Translations under genes and position numbers: made by a program
From: Sorex araneus
Lineage: Eukaryota; Chordata; Mammalia; Eulipotyphla; Soricidae
Direction of reading: 5' to 3'
Assembly: GCF_027595985.1 (NCBI RefSeq)
Contig: NC_073311.1
Location: 32,515,057 to 32,579,056, forward strand
DNA length: 64,000 nucleotides
The notes under the pieces: model-generated
What the model saw: the letters and a program-made list of their open reading frames with translations, nothing else
Databases searched by the model: none
Told to the model about the DNA's origin: nothing
Part shown: one piece after another, positions 35,668 to 47,406 of the stretch
Layout: each line of letters begins with the position of its first letter
How positions within the stretch are numbered: the stretch's first letter is position 1

Positions 35668-35668
<1 letters not shown>
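35404..35668 (-). mobile_element. Long-form SOR-related element, head replaced by microsatellite
   Basis: Minus-strand type B body with the extra segment retained (35490-35560). The tail is of the CAGTGATA type. Where the head should begin, sequence gives way to (TG)n. Confidence 0.85.
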
Positions 35669-35721
<53 letters not shown>

Positions 35722-35726
35722 ATATA

Positions 35727-35782
<56 letters not shown>
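35669..35782. repeat. (TG)n(TA)n microsatellite
   Basis: About 25 TG units followed by TATATG, TG and TA blocks. It starts exactly where the long-form SOR copy stops. Confidence 0.97.
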
Positions 35783-35789
35783 AGGACTC

Positions 35790-36200
35790 ATGAAATCCCG
35801 TTAATCACCAATTTCTCGGGCAGGCTCAGTAACATCTCATTTCGTCCTTTCCCTGAGATTTTAGAAGTCTATCTGGACTCGGCCCTCCTAAGGATAATGT
35901 TGCCCTGGAGGCTCTTCAGGGTCAGGGGAATGAGATCCTGCTTGTTAGTGGATTTTGCATGTAAATACACCATGGGAAGCTTGCAAGGCTGTCCCAGGTG
36001 GGCAGGAAACTCTCAGAAGATTGCCAGATTCTCCCAGAGGGAGAAGTAGGCTAAAGATATTGTGTGGCCGCAAAGCTTCTGAGAGCTTGCTTTTAAGTCG
36101 CTCTCTCTGGATGTTGGCCGTTGATGGGATTACACACACCTGGGTTCCTCTGCCGGTACCTTCATGCATGAGGCCTGCCCGAATGTGTGGAGAGGGTGAA
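35790..36200 (-). mobile_element. Long-form SOR-related element with upstream L1-UTR-like modules
   Basis: On the minus strand the order is a CAGAGGAACCCAGG module, a CCAGAG...CTTAAAA...AGCTC module, a GGCCACA module, a CTTCTCCCTCTGGGAGA module, then a diverged type B body with the extra segment (CCCCTGACCCTGAAGAG). The first three modules recur, in the same order, in the L1 3' UTR at 47.7-47.9 kb. Confidence 0.7.
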
Positions 36201-36384
36201 ACCACTAATAAATATGTTCCTTGTTTTCTTTATTTTTACTCTCTGAAATACATGGAGGAATTACAAATATTATGAGTCCTCCTATAGACAAATAGTGATA
36301 GAGATGAGATGCATTCTTTAAAAGTTAATGTAGGTCCCTCAAACATGATATAAAATTACCCAGAATTACGGAGCCTAAGAAATG

Positions 36385-36505
36385 CGTGGGGTTTGGGGCT
36401 TGAACTAACCCAAAAAGTCTTGATTCCCAGCACCACATATGATTCCTGGGCCAGGCCCTGAGTGATCCCTGAGCAGAGCTGGGTGTAACCCAAAAATAAA
36501 AGCAG
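36385..36505 (+). mobile_element. Old SOR type A SINE
   Basis: CCCAGCACCACATATGATTC, CCCTGAGTGATCCCTGAG and GGTGTAACCCAAAAATAAAA mark the body and tail; the head is lost. Confidence 0.7.
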
Positions 36506-37589
36506 TTCTTTGGTTTCTTTAGCAATTGGAAACCTGAGTGCAGTTAACAGATGTAAGGTTAAAGATTCATTTGCTTGCTTCAGATTTTTCAGATAACTTA
36601 TATATCTAGGAAGATCAATTGACACACTTTCTTCAGCATGCTACTTCCATTGATGGCTTCGCCCCAGGAACAATTTCCTGTCACTAGTAAAATGTTAGGA
36701 GGAAATTGGACCTTTCCATAAGTCCCCCAGGTTATTCTAAAATAAAAACTTGATATTTCTTTTTGTTTTTGTATGTTTCCCTTTGTGACTACACCTAGAC
36801 ATGCAAGCCTTATTTGGTACCTGGATTCCAATCAATTCAGTTGTGTGAAGGGCAAGAACCTTACCCTGTAATTGCTCTTACAGGGCAATTATTTCTCCAA
36901 CTTCAACATGAGCTCATTTTTAAACTTATTCAGTGTCTTTATCAGCAGCTTTATTTCAATTTGCTAAATGCTTGCTTGCGTTTTAATGATTTTAGTAACA
37001 GATCAAGACCTAATGTTTGTATTTTAATGTATAATTGATTTGTAAACTAAATTATATTCAATAAAGTTTCTACTTTTTTCACTTCCTGTTTTTTTGAATA
37101 GGATATCTAAAGAAGTTAGTTTCTGCCATGTTTATGGAAAGGAACTCAAGGTATCTTTTTATTCCCTTGGGATAATAGAGATTTTTTTTTTAATTTTCAG
37201 TAGGAAGTTTGCCATTAAATTTATGATTTGTGATTGTCTGTGTAGTTTGTTATTTCTTGGCAGCTAAGCTGAAGTATAAACTAAAACCTCCCCTAAGAAG
37301 CACCTAAGTGATAAATGTGCAGAACTATACAAAAAAGCATAAACATTAACTGTAGTATAACCGTGTTACCTAAACTACAATAAAGATTAAAATAAATAAG
37401 TATGCATATATAAAAAATTAAGCAGGTAATTTAGTGTGTAGATCATTTGATAGTATAATACCATTGACCTGAATCTGATCAATGTATTTGATCACATATG
37501 ATGTTTTTGTTGCTGAAATCTACAGTCAAGAATACATGGATCTCAATTATTTTTATACCTTCTATATAGAGCCTTTATTTATGTTCTTC
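36506..37589. other. Non-coding DNA with one possible SINE relic
   Basis: About 36745-36890 may be a heavily decayed minus-strand type A SOR (T-rich start, then GATTCCAATCAATTCAG). Nothing else is recognised. Confidence 0.35.
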
Positions 37590-37850
37590 TCTTTTGGAGG
37601 AGGGGTATCACTCCCAGTGATACTCAGCCAACAGTACTTGACTGTTTAATGCCAATGCTCAATGATGCAGCACTACTTGGGCCCAGAGTGGTGAGAGGTC
37701 AACAGGGCCACACCTGGTGGTGATCAGGGGTTTTCAGAGCTACACTTCCTGTTTCTCTGGAAGCCCCATGATTTTGGGGATCAAGTTCACGTAAATGTAA
37801 GAAATACATACAGTCTTGATCCTTGAACTATCTACCCAGACCTCTCTGAG
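37590..37850 (-). mobile_element. Old SOR type A SINE, longer variant
   Basis: Minus-strand: GGGTATCACTCCCAGTGATAC, then a second start GGCCACACCTGGTGGTGATC, and GGGGATCAAGTTCACG from the head area. Either two overlapping old copies or a copy with an internal duplication. Confidence 0.6.
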
Positions 37851-38224
37851 GAACTTTAAATTATTTCAGAATGACACACATTTTTAACATTAATAAACTA
37901 GAGTTAATGTGTTAGAAAATATCTCGAGGATGGCTTGATCCACATGTTAGGAAATCAGGTCATGAATCACTGTCATATTGTGATTTTAAGCACATATGTC
38001 TTTCTTCTGATAGCAAACCTACTGAGTTGGAAGTAAAAGAGAAGCAATATACGTGAACTTACCTAGAAAAATTTCCTTTTGTGTTTTACCTACAGAAAAT
38101 AACCAGGTGGTTCAGAAAATCTTACAAAATATTTTTGGGGTTATTACATCGTGGGATTCCTTTAACTCAGCTCTTTATTTCATGTTTCATTCTTTTCTGT
38201 CCCTAAAATAAGCCAAAATATTTT

Positions 38225-38874
38225 TTTTTTTTATTGAGTCACCATGTGGAAAGTTACAAAGTTTTCAGGTTTAAATCCCAGTTATACAATGCTCGAATAC
38301 CCATCCCTTCACCAGTGCTCATATTCCACCACCAAGAATCCCAGTATAGCTCCACCCCGCCCCCCCACACCCCTAACCCCCCATGCCCCTAGCCCCCCCA
38401 CCCTTAGTCCCCCCCCCGCCTGTGTGCCTGTGTAACTAATAAATTTCACTTTACTTTCACTTTGATTGCATACAATATTTCAACAAAACTCACTATTATT
38501 GTTTGGAGAGTCTCTCCCCTAAAGTCAGACCTGCTGAAAAGGAAGCATTAGATAATTTGTTTTCCATTGCTGAGAATGAAGAGGTATGAGGTCGAGTGAC
38601 CACACTTAGCGGCCTCTCAGTTTTGGGTTTCTGTAATTTAGTATTTTAGTAGCTAAGTCCAGAGAGATATCTGCCAGAAGTTGCATCGTTGCCAACTTGT
38701 ACTTCTCAGTTCCATTATATTCCACATATGAGTGCAATCTTTCTATGTCTGTCTCTTTCTTTCTGACTCATTTCACTCAACATGATACTTTCCATGTTGA
38801 TCCATTTATATGCAAATTTCATGACTTCATGTTTTCTGACAGCTACATAGTATTCCATTGTGTAGATGTACCAG
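38225..38874 (-). mobile_element. Young 5'-truncated L1, inverted relative to the 23.9-kb copy
   Basis: Exact 15-bp duplication AAGCCAAAATATTTT at 38210-38224 and 38875-38889. On the minus strand it holds about 50 codons of the ORF2 end (MEYY to LICGI), the same 3' UTR as 23902-24989 with very few differences, the G-rich tract and poly(A). On the sense strand the duplication starts AAAAT, as expected for L1 endonuclease. Confidence 0.96.
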
Positions 38875-38984
38875 AAGCCAAAATATTTTAAACTAACTCT
38901 ATTAAGAAACCATCAGAAGAATTCTAGTGCATAATTAATTCCAAAAACAATATTTTTTCTTTTATAGAGGAAGCAAGGTGCTAA

Positions 38985-39045
38985 AAATTTAATATATATA
39001 AAGTATTTGCTCTACCACTGAGATGTTCCTCGGCCCTACTAAAAT
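38985..39045 (-). mobile_element. tRNA-headed SINE fragment, not clearly SOR
   Basis: The minus strand reads CATCTCAGTGGTAGAGCAAA, a classic tRNA box A region of the tRNA-Ala kind. It differs from the SOR head (GCACAGCGGGTAGGG). Only the head survives. Confidence 0.45.
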
Positions 39046-39364
39046 CTATTAATAGGAACACCAAAATAAGATTCATTTGAAGAATAATGAGATTAAATAT
39101 ACATATATACATAATTATAACAATATATACATATTTATACATGCATATACTCATTAAAACTCTATAAACTAAATCACAACATTATTGTGATCATGTTATC
39201 ATTTCTGTTTGAATTAGTCTAGCCTTATCCTCAAAGTGATCTGAATATAACAATATGAAAAGTACAATATTTCTTACAGGAGACACAGCTTTACAGTTAA
39301 CTAAATACAAAGAAGTTTGAAATTTATTGACTCATGTATATTAACAGTTAATTCTATTTATTGC

Positions 39365-39905
39365 CAAAATATATTCCATATCTTAAATACACTACAATTT
39401 GTATAGACATTTCCTGTTATTAGACATTTGGGTTGTTTCCAGTTTTCATCTATTATGAATAAAGATACTGTTAGAATTTTCTAATAAGTTTTTCTGTGAA
39501 CATATGTTTTAAATTTTTCTAACAAGTGTCTATTCAAGTTGTTTGCACACATTTCATTCATTTGTTTTTCAATATTGATATGTGAAAGTTATTTTATATC
39601 TTCTATTAGAAGTAAACTGTTGAATAACTATGCATATTTAGAGCAAATATGTGTGTATTTAGATACATAACTCCCATATATTTTTGCCTTCTCCTTTGTG
39701 ACTTGCATTTTATGATTATTTGCAAACAAATATTTAGCCACTCCAAGTTTGTGAAAACCTGTGATTTCCTCTAGATTTTTTTTGTATCTGAAAATAATGT
39801 TACATTTACTATGATATATTGTTTAAGTACATCTGTCTACCTACAAATCTAGTTTGCATGTTATTTGCTAAAATATCTATTTTCAATTTAATTGCTGTCT
39901 TCACT
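39365..39905 (-). mobile_element. Ancient L1 fragment (mammalian-wide type)
   Basis: The plus strand shows the familiar complement of L1 ORF2: GACATTTGGGTTGTTTCCAG, ATTATGAATAAAGATACTG, GTGAACATATGTTTT. Many substitutions and gaps; the later part is weak. Confidence 0.7.
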
Positions 39906-39931
39906 GACTAAATAACTTGACTATGAAAGCT

Positions 39932-40106
39932 ATTTTTTTTTTTGCTTTTTGGGTCACACCCAGCGTTGCTCAGGGGTTACTCCTGACTCTGCACTCAGGA
40001 ATTACTCCTGGCAGTGCTTGGGTGACCATATGAGATGCTGGGGATTGAACCCAAGTTGGCTGCGTGCAAGGCAAACGCCCTACCAGCTATGCTATCACTC
40101 CGGCCT
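39932..40106 (-). mobile_element. SOR type A SINE with target duplication
   Basis: Complete and well preserved on the minus strand. TGAAAGCTATTTTT (39924-39937) recurs as TGAAAGTTATTTTT from 40107. The sense-strand duplication begins AAAAAT. Confidence 0.95.
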
Positions 40107-41164
40107 TGAAAGTTATTTTTATATTTAATTTTCTTATAATCTAAGAGGGAAGGGATTCTCTTATTATTGAAGCAATCTTCCTGTAAAGTCTTTGATTCTC
40201 AAATAGTTACTTCCGCCTTTCTGTGGAATTCTATGACACAAAGATCAACTATTCAGAAAGTCTCTTTGACTTTTCAAATTCATGTGTCATCCACATATTG
40301 TTATAATAGGATGTTTCATTTTGTCATGGCCCCTTAAATTAATCTAAACTATGTTATGTGTCTATATATCCATTATTTTCTTTCTTTATAACTATAATGC
40401 AATCTTATAGAGGAAAGAGGAGTAGATAGATCATGTTCAGTGTGCCTGCTCTCTATCTGATATATAGTACTCACCTAATAAATATATATTGATTAATGGA
40501 ATAACTCCTTTGGAAGTTTAGAAGGAACTTACTTGGTTTCATTTTAATACTAAATATTCATAGATTATTTGGGGGCGGGGTGACGGTTTTATCATATAAA
40601 ACCACAGAACAGAGGATTCTTATAAAGCATTCGCTTTTTAAATAACTTTCACTTTTCTGCTTAACCTAAATCCCTCCACTATGTTTTAAATCAGTTTCTC
40701 CTGTCTCTACCAGTATATGAAAAACAGCTGTTTGCCTCTCTTTGTATCCTTTTTGTCATTCAAAAACCATCATGTAGCCAGACTTCTTTCTTTTTTCCAG
40801 GCTTTCAGAATTTTTTAAACACTTCCTGAAGCCCTGAATGTCTATCCCCTAAATCCTTTCCAGTACTCTCTCCAGTTGTAGCCTTGTTTAACAGAACTTT
40901 CTGCCACATGGAAATGTTCTATCTCTGCTGTCCAATACAGTAAACATTTGCCATATGTCTATAATGAAGCCCTGCAATGTGAAGAATGAGGAGACTGATT
41001 TTTTAAAGTTCATTTTATTTAAATTAATTTAGATTAAAATATCCACATACACTAAACTGATACCAAGTTAGCAGCACTTTATTAGAAGTGATAAAATAGT
41101 CTATATATTCCTAGGTAGAAGCATAATTTAATTATTTTTTATTTCATATATGTAGATTTTTAAA
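40107..41164. other. Non-coding DNA
   Basis: No gene. Some of this may be further old L1 sequence continuing from the neighbouring fragments, but I cannot support it. Confidence 0.35.
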
Positions 41165-41327
41165 GGGGACATTGGGTCACACCTGGTGGTGCTCAGGGAT
41201 TACTCCTGGCTCTGCACTCAGGAATCACTCCTGGGGGTTTTGGGGGACCATATGGGATTCTGAGGATCAAACCTGGGTGGTCATGTACAAGGTAGGCACC
41301 TTACTCACTGTATTATTGCTCTGGCCC
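41165..41327 (-). mobile_element. SOR type A SINE
   Basis: Clear minus-strand copy: GGGTCACACCTGGTGGTGC, GGGGGACCATATGGGATTC, GATCAAACCTGGG, ending in the complement of the TGGAGCAATA head. Confidence 0.92.
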
Positions 41328-41639
41328 ATAAGTAACATATAAAAAACTATATTTTATAGGGGAAATGTTGGTTTATAAGACTGTATATGTTTTAAAGGTT
41401 CAATATAATACCTCTTGAAATTACGTTTCCATATTCTAGCCCACCATCAAAATGCCATAACTTTCCACCACTGTCCTTTAGATTCTGTTCATTATCTCTG
41501 TCTCCACATCTCCCTTCATAACCTCCGTTTTGCTGTGAGAGCACGGGGTTTGTTTTCATTGAATATGTTCTATTCTGACTATATTGCTTGCTTTTATTAT
41601 GGACCCATAGGAATGATCTAATTTAATATTCACCTTTCT

Positions 41640-42285
41640 TCTGACGTATTTCACTAAACTCACAACACCTGCTTTAACTTTTTGTAACAAAATGTAAAAT
41701 TTCATCTTACAAATGAGTACTATCTTGTTATGTTTGTAGAACACACCTTTTTTTATCCACTTATACATTGCTGGCACTTTCCATATTTCCATTTCTATGT
41801 CTTGGCTATTATAAGTAGCACTGGGCTGAAAATAAGTGTGAATATATATATATATGTATTTAAATGAATATGTTTATGTTCTTTAGCTAAACACCTTGCA
41901 ATGGATTTGCTGAATCACATGGTAGTGCTATGTTTTAATTTTTGGTAAAATCTTTATACTGTGTTCCACAGAGGCTGAACCAATAGTGACTGAGGATTCC
42001 GTTTTCTCCACCTCCTTGTCAGCATTTGCTATATCTAGCTTTTTTTTTTATTATTAAGTCATTATTCTGAGGGAAGAAAAAATTTCAGTTTCATTTTGAT
42101 GTGCATTTCCCTGTTAATTAGAGATACTGAGCATTTTTTCCCCATGTGACTGTTGGCCTTTGGATGAGTGTTAAACTCTTCCCTTCATTATTTGATATTT
42201 TCAAATTGTTGAGTTTATGGGTCCTATATGTATCCTGGATATTAGCCTTTTATCAGGTGTGTGTAGATATTTTTTCCCTTACAGT
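41640..42285 (-). mobile_element. Ancient L1 ORF2 3' region (mammalian-wide type)
   Basis: Complement of ORF2 in the standard order: TCTATGTCTTGGCTATTATA, GGATTTGCTGAATCACATGG, GTTCCACAGAGGCTG, TCTCCACCTCCTTGTCAGC, TGATGTGCATTTCCCTG, GGATATTAGCCTTTTATCAG. Frames are broken throughout. This kind of L1 is found across placental mammals, so the insertion is old. Confidence 0.85.
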
Positions 42286-42639
42286 AACAAATTTTGACTA
42301 TTTAAAGCAACAAAATATTTATAGCAAGCTTAGAATCTATGCTAAGCTTGAGTTCAGTTATTAAATTAATATAAAATGATTTTATAATCATATAATATTA
42401 TATTACTTATGTTTATGTGTAAAGCATTAAACCCAGTTTATGGCATGAAAAGCTACTGTGATGATTTCTGTTATGTTTCTTCACATATCATCACTGATCC
42501 CTTTTCTGGTGAAAGAGGCAAATACAACTTTGATTTTTAAATACTGCTTTAGTTTTTCTAATTTTGTGTCATTACTGCCATACAGACTAACTTATCCTCA
42601 TATTCCATTATGATGCTATGTTTAAACTTATTCTAACAA

Positions 42640-42810
42640 AACTGGGATTATAGTATAGCTGGTAGGATGCTTGCCTTGAACATAAATAAATCAGATTCTA
42701 TCCCCAGCATGGTCTCGTATGGTCTCCTGAGCACTGCCAGTAGTAATTCTTGAATGCAGAGTCAGGAGTAATGCCTGTACCCCCCCAAAAAAAAACCCAA
42801 AAACAAAACA
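42640..42810 (+). mobile_element. SOR type A SINE
   Basis: GGATTATAGTATAGCTGGTAGG head, CCCCAGCATGG junction, GAGCACTGCCAG body, then a C run followed by A-rich tail (42780-42810). Confidence 0.88.
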
Positions 42811-44286
42811 AAAATTTAAAAATAAACTTATTATCACTGATGACACTGATGACCATTAATGCAGTACTTATTTAGGATTTCAAGATGAGGAAGATGTATC
42901 AGTTTGATACAGCAGTTCCATAATATAAAGCTTTATGTATATTATGCTATGCAGTATTTGTTTGCCTTGAAGTAACTATTGTCATAAAACTAGTAAACTA
43001 GTTTAACATCAAACTTAGCTCTCAAAAACTGTCTTATTTCCAAATATTTATGTGTGTTTATATTTCTGATTTAGATTTATAAATGAGTGTTCCTCTTTAT
43101 TTTTATCTTACAAATAAGAAAGGTCTTGGTTTAAGAAAACAACACAACCATTAATAGCTTACTCAATCACACTATGCTCAATATACTGACTTTAAGCTTA
43201 TTTATGCTGAGTAAATTGAATGACATATACAACCAATATATATTCATGCTGTTTTTAGTACAATTACTAGTGTTTCTATGTCACTTCTAATACTTCAGCT
43301 TTATTTAGGTCATGGATTAAAAATTAAAGGACCAAAAGCCTTTCAGTGTTATCTGTGTCATATGTCCCTTAGATAGCAAAGTAGAACATATGAATCATTA
43401 AATGATAGCTGACTCCCCACGTTTTTAGAATTGTGAATGTATCACTCTCCAAATATCTATTTTTCCTTGCTCGTTTTAATAGACTCTCACTACATCTGAC
43501 TCAGTATGCCAATTGAAATTTTAAAATGAGTTAATATTGAAGGGGATAATGTTTCAATTATTTGAAGAATCATTTTAAATTTGTACCCACGCTCTAGAAT
43601 GTTAATTACCTAGGAGTCACACAATTTTCTTCATTTCTCACCCCCTCTCTACTCTTCCTCCTCATCAACCCCATACTGTTTCTCTTGAGTGGGTCTTACA
43701 CATACATACAATTATGCAGATATCAGCTTTAACAAATATTAGTTGTATTATAATATATCTAACATATTATTTGATGTTTTATGGTCCACACCCATAAATA
43801 AAGTCTGAATAAATTAATCTTCTAGTGATTTTTTCTCAGGACAGGAACATTCATATAATCATATGTTTCTTTTTCTCTCATATAGAATGCTGTATTGTTA
43901 GGAAGGCACATATTTTATTAGTACTAGGACAATTAGAAGATGTGAGACCTGTGAACTTAAAATGTGAAACATTTTCCATATTCCTGCTTAAATGGTGCAT
44001 GCAAATGCTTAATTTCATGAGCTGTGATGAATAATAAGAATGCAAATGACCATGTTCACACTACCAAAGGTGAAAGTTAGAAATTTATTAGTTTCCCTCC
44101 ATGAGTATTCCAAATTTAATTAAATGAAATCCATTAAAATGTGTGCCAAAGGCATCACAAAAGGCGGTAGGGTATATATCAATTTATGTATGTATAAAAC
44201 AAAATGTATGTTATATATTTTATTAAAAAGTGATCATATAATATTAAAAATTGTTCTATATAATAAATTTTCTAAAATTTTAGCAA
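42811..44286. other. Repeat-poor non-coding DNA
   Basis: About 1.5 kb with no recognised element or gene. Confidence 0.45.
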
Positions 44287-44445
44287 TTTGGGGTGGGGGC
44301 GATGGGAGGGATACTGGGAACATTGGTGGAGGAGAATGGACACAGGTGGAGGGAAGGATAAATGATCACTGACTGAAATGCAAACACGAAAGTTCATAAG
44401 CTTGTAACTGTACCTCACAGTGATTCTCTAATAAAAAAATAAAGT
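44287..44445 (+). mobile_element. L1 3' end
   Basis: GGGTGGGGGCGATGGGAGGG (G-rich tract), GGAGAATGGACACAGG, CTTGTAACTGTACCTCACAG and a final TAATAAAAAAATAAAG follow the L1 3' order. Confidence 0.75.
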
Positions 44446-44564
44446 TTTAGCAATTTGAGTCATGAATCTAATATCCTTATAATTTTGAATCAATGAATTC
44501 AATTTTTATATACACATTTTTAATTTATTATTTTATTTTTTTCGTATTTATTTTATTTTATTTA

Positions 44565-45260
44565 TTTATTTTTTTTTAACTTTTTATTAAATCACCATGT
44601 GGAAAGTTACAAAGTTCTCAGGTTTATGTCTCAGTTATACAATATTCAAACACCCATCCCTTCACCAGTGCCCACAGTCCACCACCAAAAACCCCAGTAA
44701 ACCCCTGCCCCCACCCCCCACCCCCTACTGTATGTATAACTAATGAATTTCACTTCATTTGGTCTTTACCTTTATTACATTCTATATTTCAAAACAAAAC
44801 TCACTATAGTTGTTGGAGTTTCTACCCAAGAGAGACAGACTTACTACCAAGGAAGCATTTGATAATTAGTTTTCCATTGTTGGGAATGGAGAGATATGGA
44901 GCCCCACTGCTACAAGTACATAACTATTCTTCTTCTTTTTTTTTTCCTTTTTCCTTTCCCCCTTTTTTTTTTTTCACCCTCATCCCCCATCCCACACCTC
45001 ATAGTATGGTGTACACCACACCACAACGGCCGGCGTGGGGCTTTTGCTTAGTTCACAGTCCAGAGAGGTGGCTGCTACATTAATAACCTTCAATATTTCA
45101 ACAAAAACTTACTGTTATTATTTGGAGTTTGGCCCCCCAAGTCAGACCTGTTCAAAAGGAACCATTTCACATAGCTGACAATTATAGATGTTAAGTCGCA
45201 TCCGCGCGGTTTTGGATTTCTGTATAAAGTCCAGGGAAAATTCTACCAGAAATTGCATAT
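44565..45260 (-). mobile_element. L1 3' UTR with internal duplication
   Basis: From the poly(A) complement, the minus-strand L1 end runs upward through a C-rich tract and a long pyrimidine tract (44930-44975). The motif AAAACTCACTAT...GTTGGAGT occurs twice (about 44795-44820 and 45095-45130), so the UTR carries a duplicated module of about 300 bp. Confidence 0.8.
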
Positions 45261-45690
45261 ACCAGTTTGCAGTCCCAGTGCATTGTTATTAGAAGCTGTG
45301 CTGGATGCCTGAAAGTGTTAGGTCTCTGGAATCAGTCTTTAGGCGCAGAGGGTCCGTTTCCGTGTCAGCAGCTCTGAATTTATCTGGGCCGAGGGAGTGC
45401 CGGTTACACCCCCTTCCCATGAGTCCCTGGGAGCCCCAAGTGTAGAAATCGAATACCTCTGGGTTAGGATTCTCAAAGATGGCGCCTGCCATGCGGTTGC
45501 TGCCTCTGCTGTTTTGCCGCCGCTGCCGCCATTTTCCGTGCAGGAAGACAGGTTGGGGAGGAAAAAAATGGCAGCACAGGGCTGAAGCCTAGTTTGCAGT
45601 CCCAGTGCATTGTTATTAGAAGCTGCACTGGATGCCCGAAAGTGTTAGGTCTCTGGAATCAAAGTCTTTAGGCACAGAGGGATATACACA
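45261..45690 (-). repeat. CpG-rich tandem module attached to L1 3' UTR
   Basis: A segment of about 90 bp at 45264-45352 (GTTTGCAGTCCCAGTGCATT onward) recurs at 45592-45681, a period of about 328 bp. Between the two lies a CpG-rich block with GCCGCCGCTGCCGCC (45518-45532) and AAAATGGC. It continues upstream, in L1 orientation, from the UTR at 44565-45260. Confidence 0.75.
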
Positions 45691-46254
45691 AATTTTTTAA
45701 TAAAATTCTGAAAGAATATTTAAAGACTTTAAAACTTTTCAAGAATTTTATATCAGTATGATGTAAAAATGCATATATTGAACAGAAAAATTGTTTATGT
45801 TGCTTTCTCTGTATTGATTATACACTATTATGTTTAAGTCTCACAAAATATAAAATGTAATATTGCACAAATGTAACATTGAAGGAAACAGCAACATCTA
45901 AAAGATGAAATAAAATAATGAGGAATTTATAGCATGGAAAATAATAAATTAGTAGTATAGTCATGAAACCAAAGTAAAATAATAAACATATTTCCTTTAC
46001 AGATGGAGTGAAATAGGCTGAATGACTTCAAAGGTTGTAAGAAGCGTGAGGGATGAAAAGTTCAAGGAAAGGTATTAAAACATAAGGCAGAATTATATGA
46101 ATTAGAAAAATCTCACATCTTCCCCTTTGTATTTCTGTTAAAAGTGCATTGGAATAGAAAGTAAAAGTAAAACACAGATAAAAAATGAATTCTCTTCAGA
46201 ATTAGAAATTAGATTGTAAATTGGCTTTCAACTTCTCACTATCTTCATATTATT
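45691..46254. other. AT-rich non-coding DNA
   Basis: Nothing recognised. Confidence 0.45.
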
Positions 46255-46420
46255 ATGTTAAGTATATCGAATTCGCCACAGAGAGCTTTCCAGGCTCTTC
46301 TGTGTGGGCGGGATAGTCTCGTAGTGTGCTGGGGTCTCCAGGGCTCGGCCCACGTGTGTGGAAAGCAGCCTGGAGCATGGGGCCAGTGGGGTAGTGGAGA
46401 TACTCAATGTACTCAGCCTT
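46255..46420 (-). mobile_element. Long-form SOR-related fragment
   Basis: The minus strand carries part of the type B body (complement of GAAAGCTCTCTGTGGCGAATTC) preceded by a GCTGCTTTCCACACAC module shared with 19440-19700. The tail half is missing. Confidence 0.6.
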
Positions 46421-46454
46421 TGTTTTTATCTTGCCTGATATGTTTTTGTTTTAT

Positions 46455-46620
46455 TTTGATTGGGAGGTCACACCTGGTGTGTCTCAGGTCTTACTCCTGA
46501 TTCAAGGATCACTCCTGGCAGTGATTGTTCAAGGCATCAGTCCCATATGAAATGTCAGGCATTGGACAAATAAGCTTCATATTAAGAAAGTTTCTTATCC
46601 CTTGTACTATCTCCCTGGTA
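46455..46620 (-). mobile_element. SOR type A SINE
   Basis: GGTCACACCTGGTGTG, CTTACTCCTGATTC, then a diverged head ending in CTTGTACTATCTCCC. Confidence 0.8.
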
Positions 46621-46653
46621 CTTTGAAAGAAAAATCCTTAAAATTTTACCAGT

Positions 46654-46759
46654 GTGCTCACTCTGGCAGCACATATACTAAAATTGGGAAGTTACAGACA
46701 ATATCAACATGGTCCCTGTGCAAGAATGACATGTGAATTCATGAAGTGATCCATATTTT
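46654..46759 (+). pseudogene. RNU6-derived: U6 snRNA pseudogene
   Basis: A 106-nt match to the full length of U6 spliceosomal RNA: GTGCTCACTCTGGCAGCACA, then TATACTAAAATTGG, CAACATGGTCCCTGTGCAAG, and the end CCATATTTTA. Several substitutions fall in otherwise invariant places: the usual ACAGAGAAGAT region reads ACAGACAATAT, and the 5' hairpin is altered. The terminal T run is also cut short. No distal Pol III promoter elements are obvious upstream. U6 copies of this kind are common products of L1 reverse transcription. Confidence 0.94.
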
Positions 46760-47093
46760 AAAACAGTTTATGTATTTTTTAATGTTTTTTCAAAGTTAAA
46801 ATCTTCCCAGTGAGAATGTTTACTCTAATATACAGCCAACAAGATAGCAGAAGATGCAATTTCCATTTTGATAATATATTGCCCAACATCATTGTAACTC
46901 AGTGAACACTGGTATGTAATTGATTATAAAGCTAGTTCTATTAAAGAAAATCTGTTAGTTAAAAATGTGTTTACTATTTCCATGTTATATTTTATAACTG
47001 ATATTAAATTATTACAATAAGTTTTTAGTTTTAGTTCTTAATAACTGTTAAGCTTTTTTGTTTTTTTAGTAGATCTGAAAACATTTTTATCTT

Positions 47094-47250
47094 AGGGCTG
47101 GAGAGATAGTAGGGTAACTGCCTTGCATGTGGCCAACTGGATTCAGTTCCAGCATCCCATGTGGTCCTCTGAGCACTTCCAGGAGCAATTTATGAGTCCA
47201 GAGCCAGGAGAAACCTCTGAGTATTACTAGATATAACCCAAATGCCAAAA
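47094..47250 (+). mobile_element. SOR type A SINE with target duplication
   Basis: AGGGCTGGAGAGATAG to GATATAACCC. The flanking AAAACATTTTTATCT and AAAACATTTGTATCT fit a 15-bp duplication with one change, starting AAAA as expected for L1 endonuclease. Confidence 0.92.
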
Positions 47251-47406
47251 ATGAACAAATGCATAAACAAAAACATTTGTATCTCAGTGTAAGGCATAGG
47301 AGATGAGTAATATAAAGCTTCGTAGAATTTCTAGCAGAGAAACATATTAACAATCCTAACAATGCAATGATATTTGCATTGAATAATTAGACAGACATAT
47401 CAAAAT

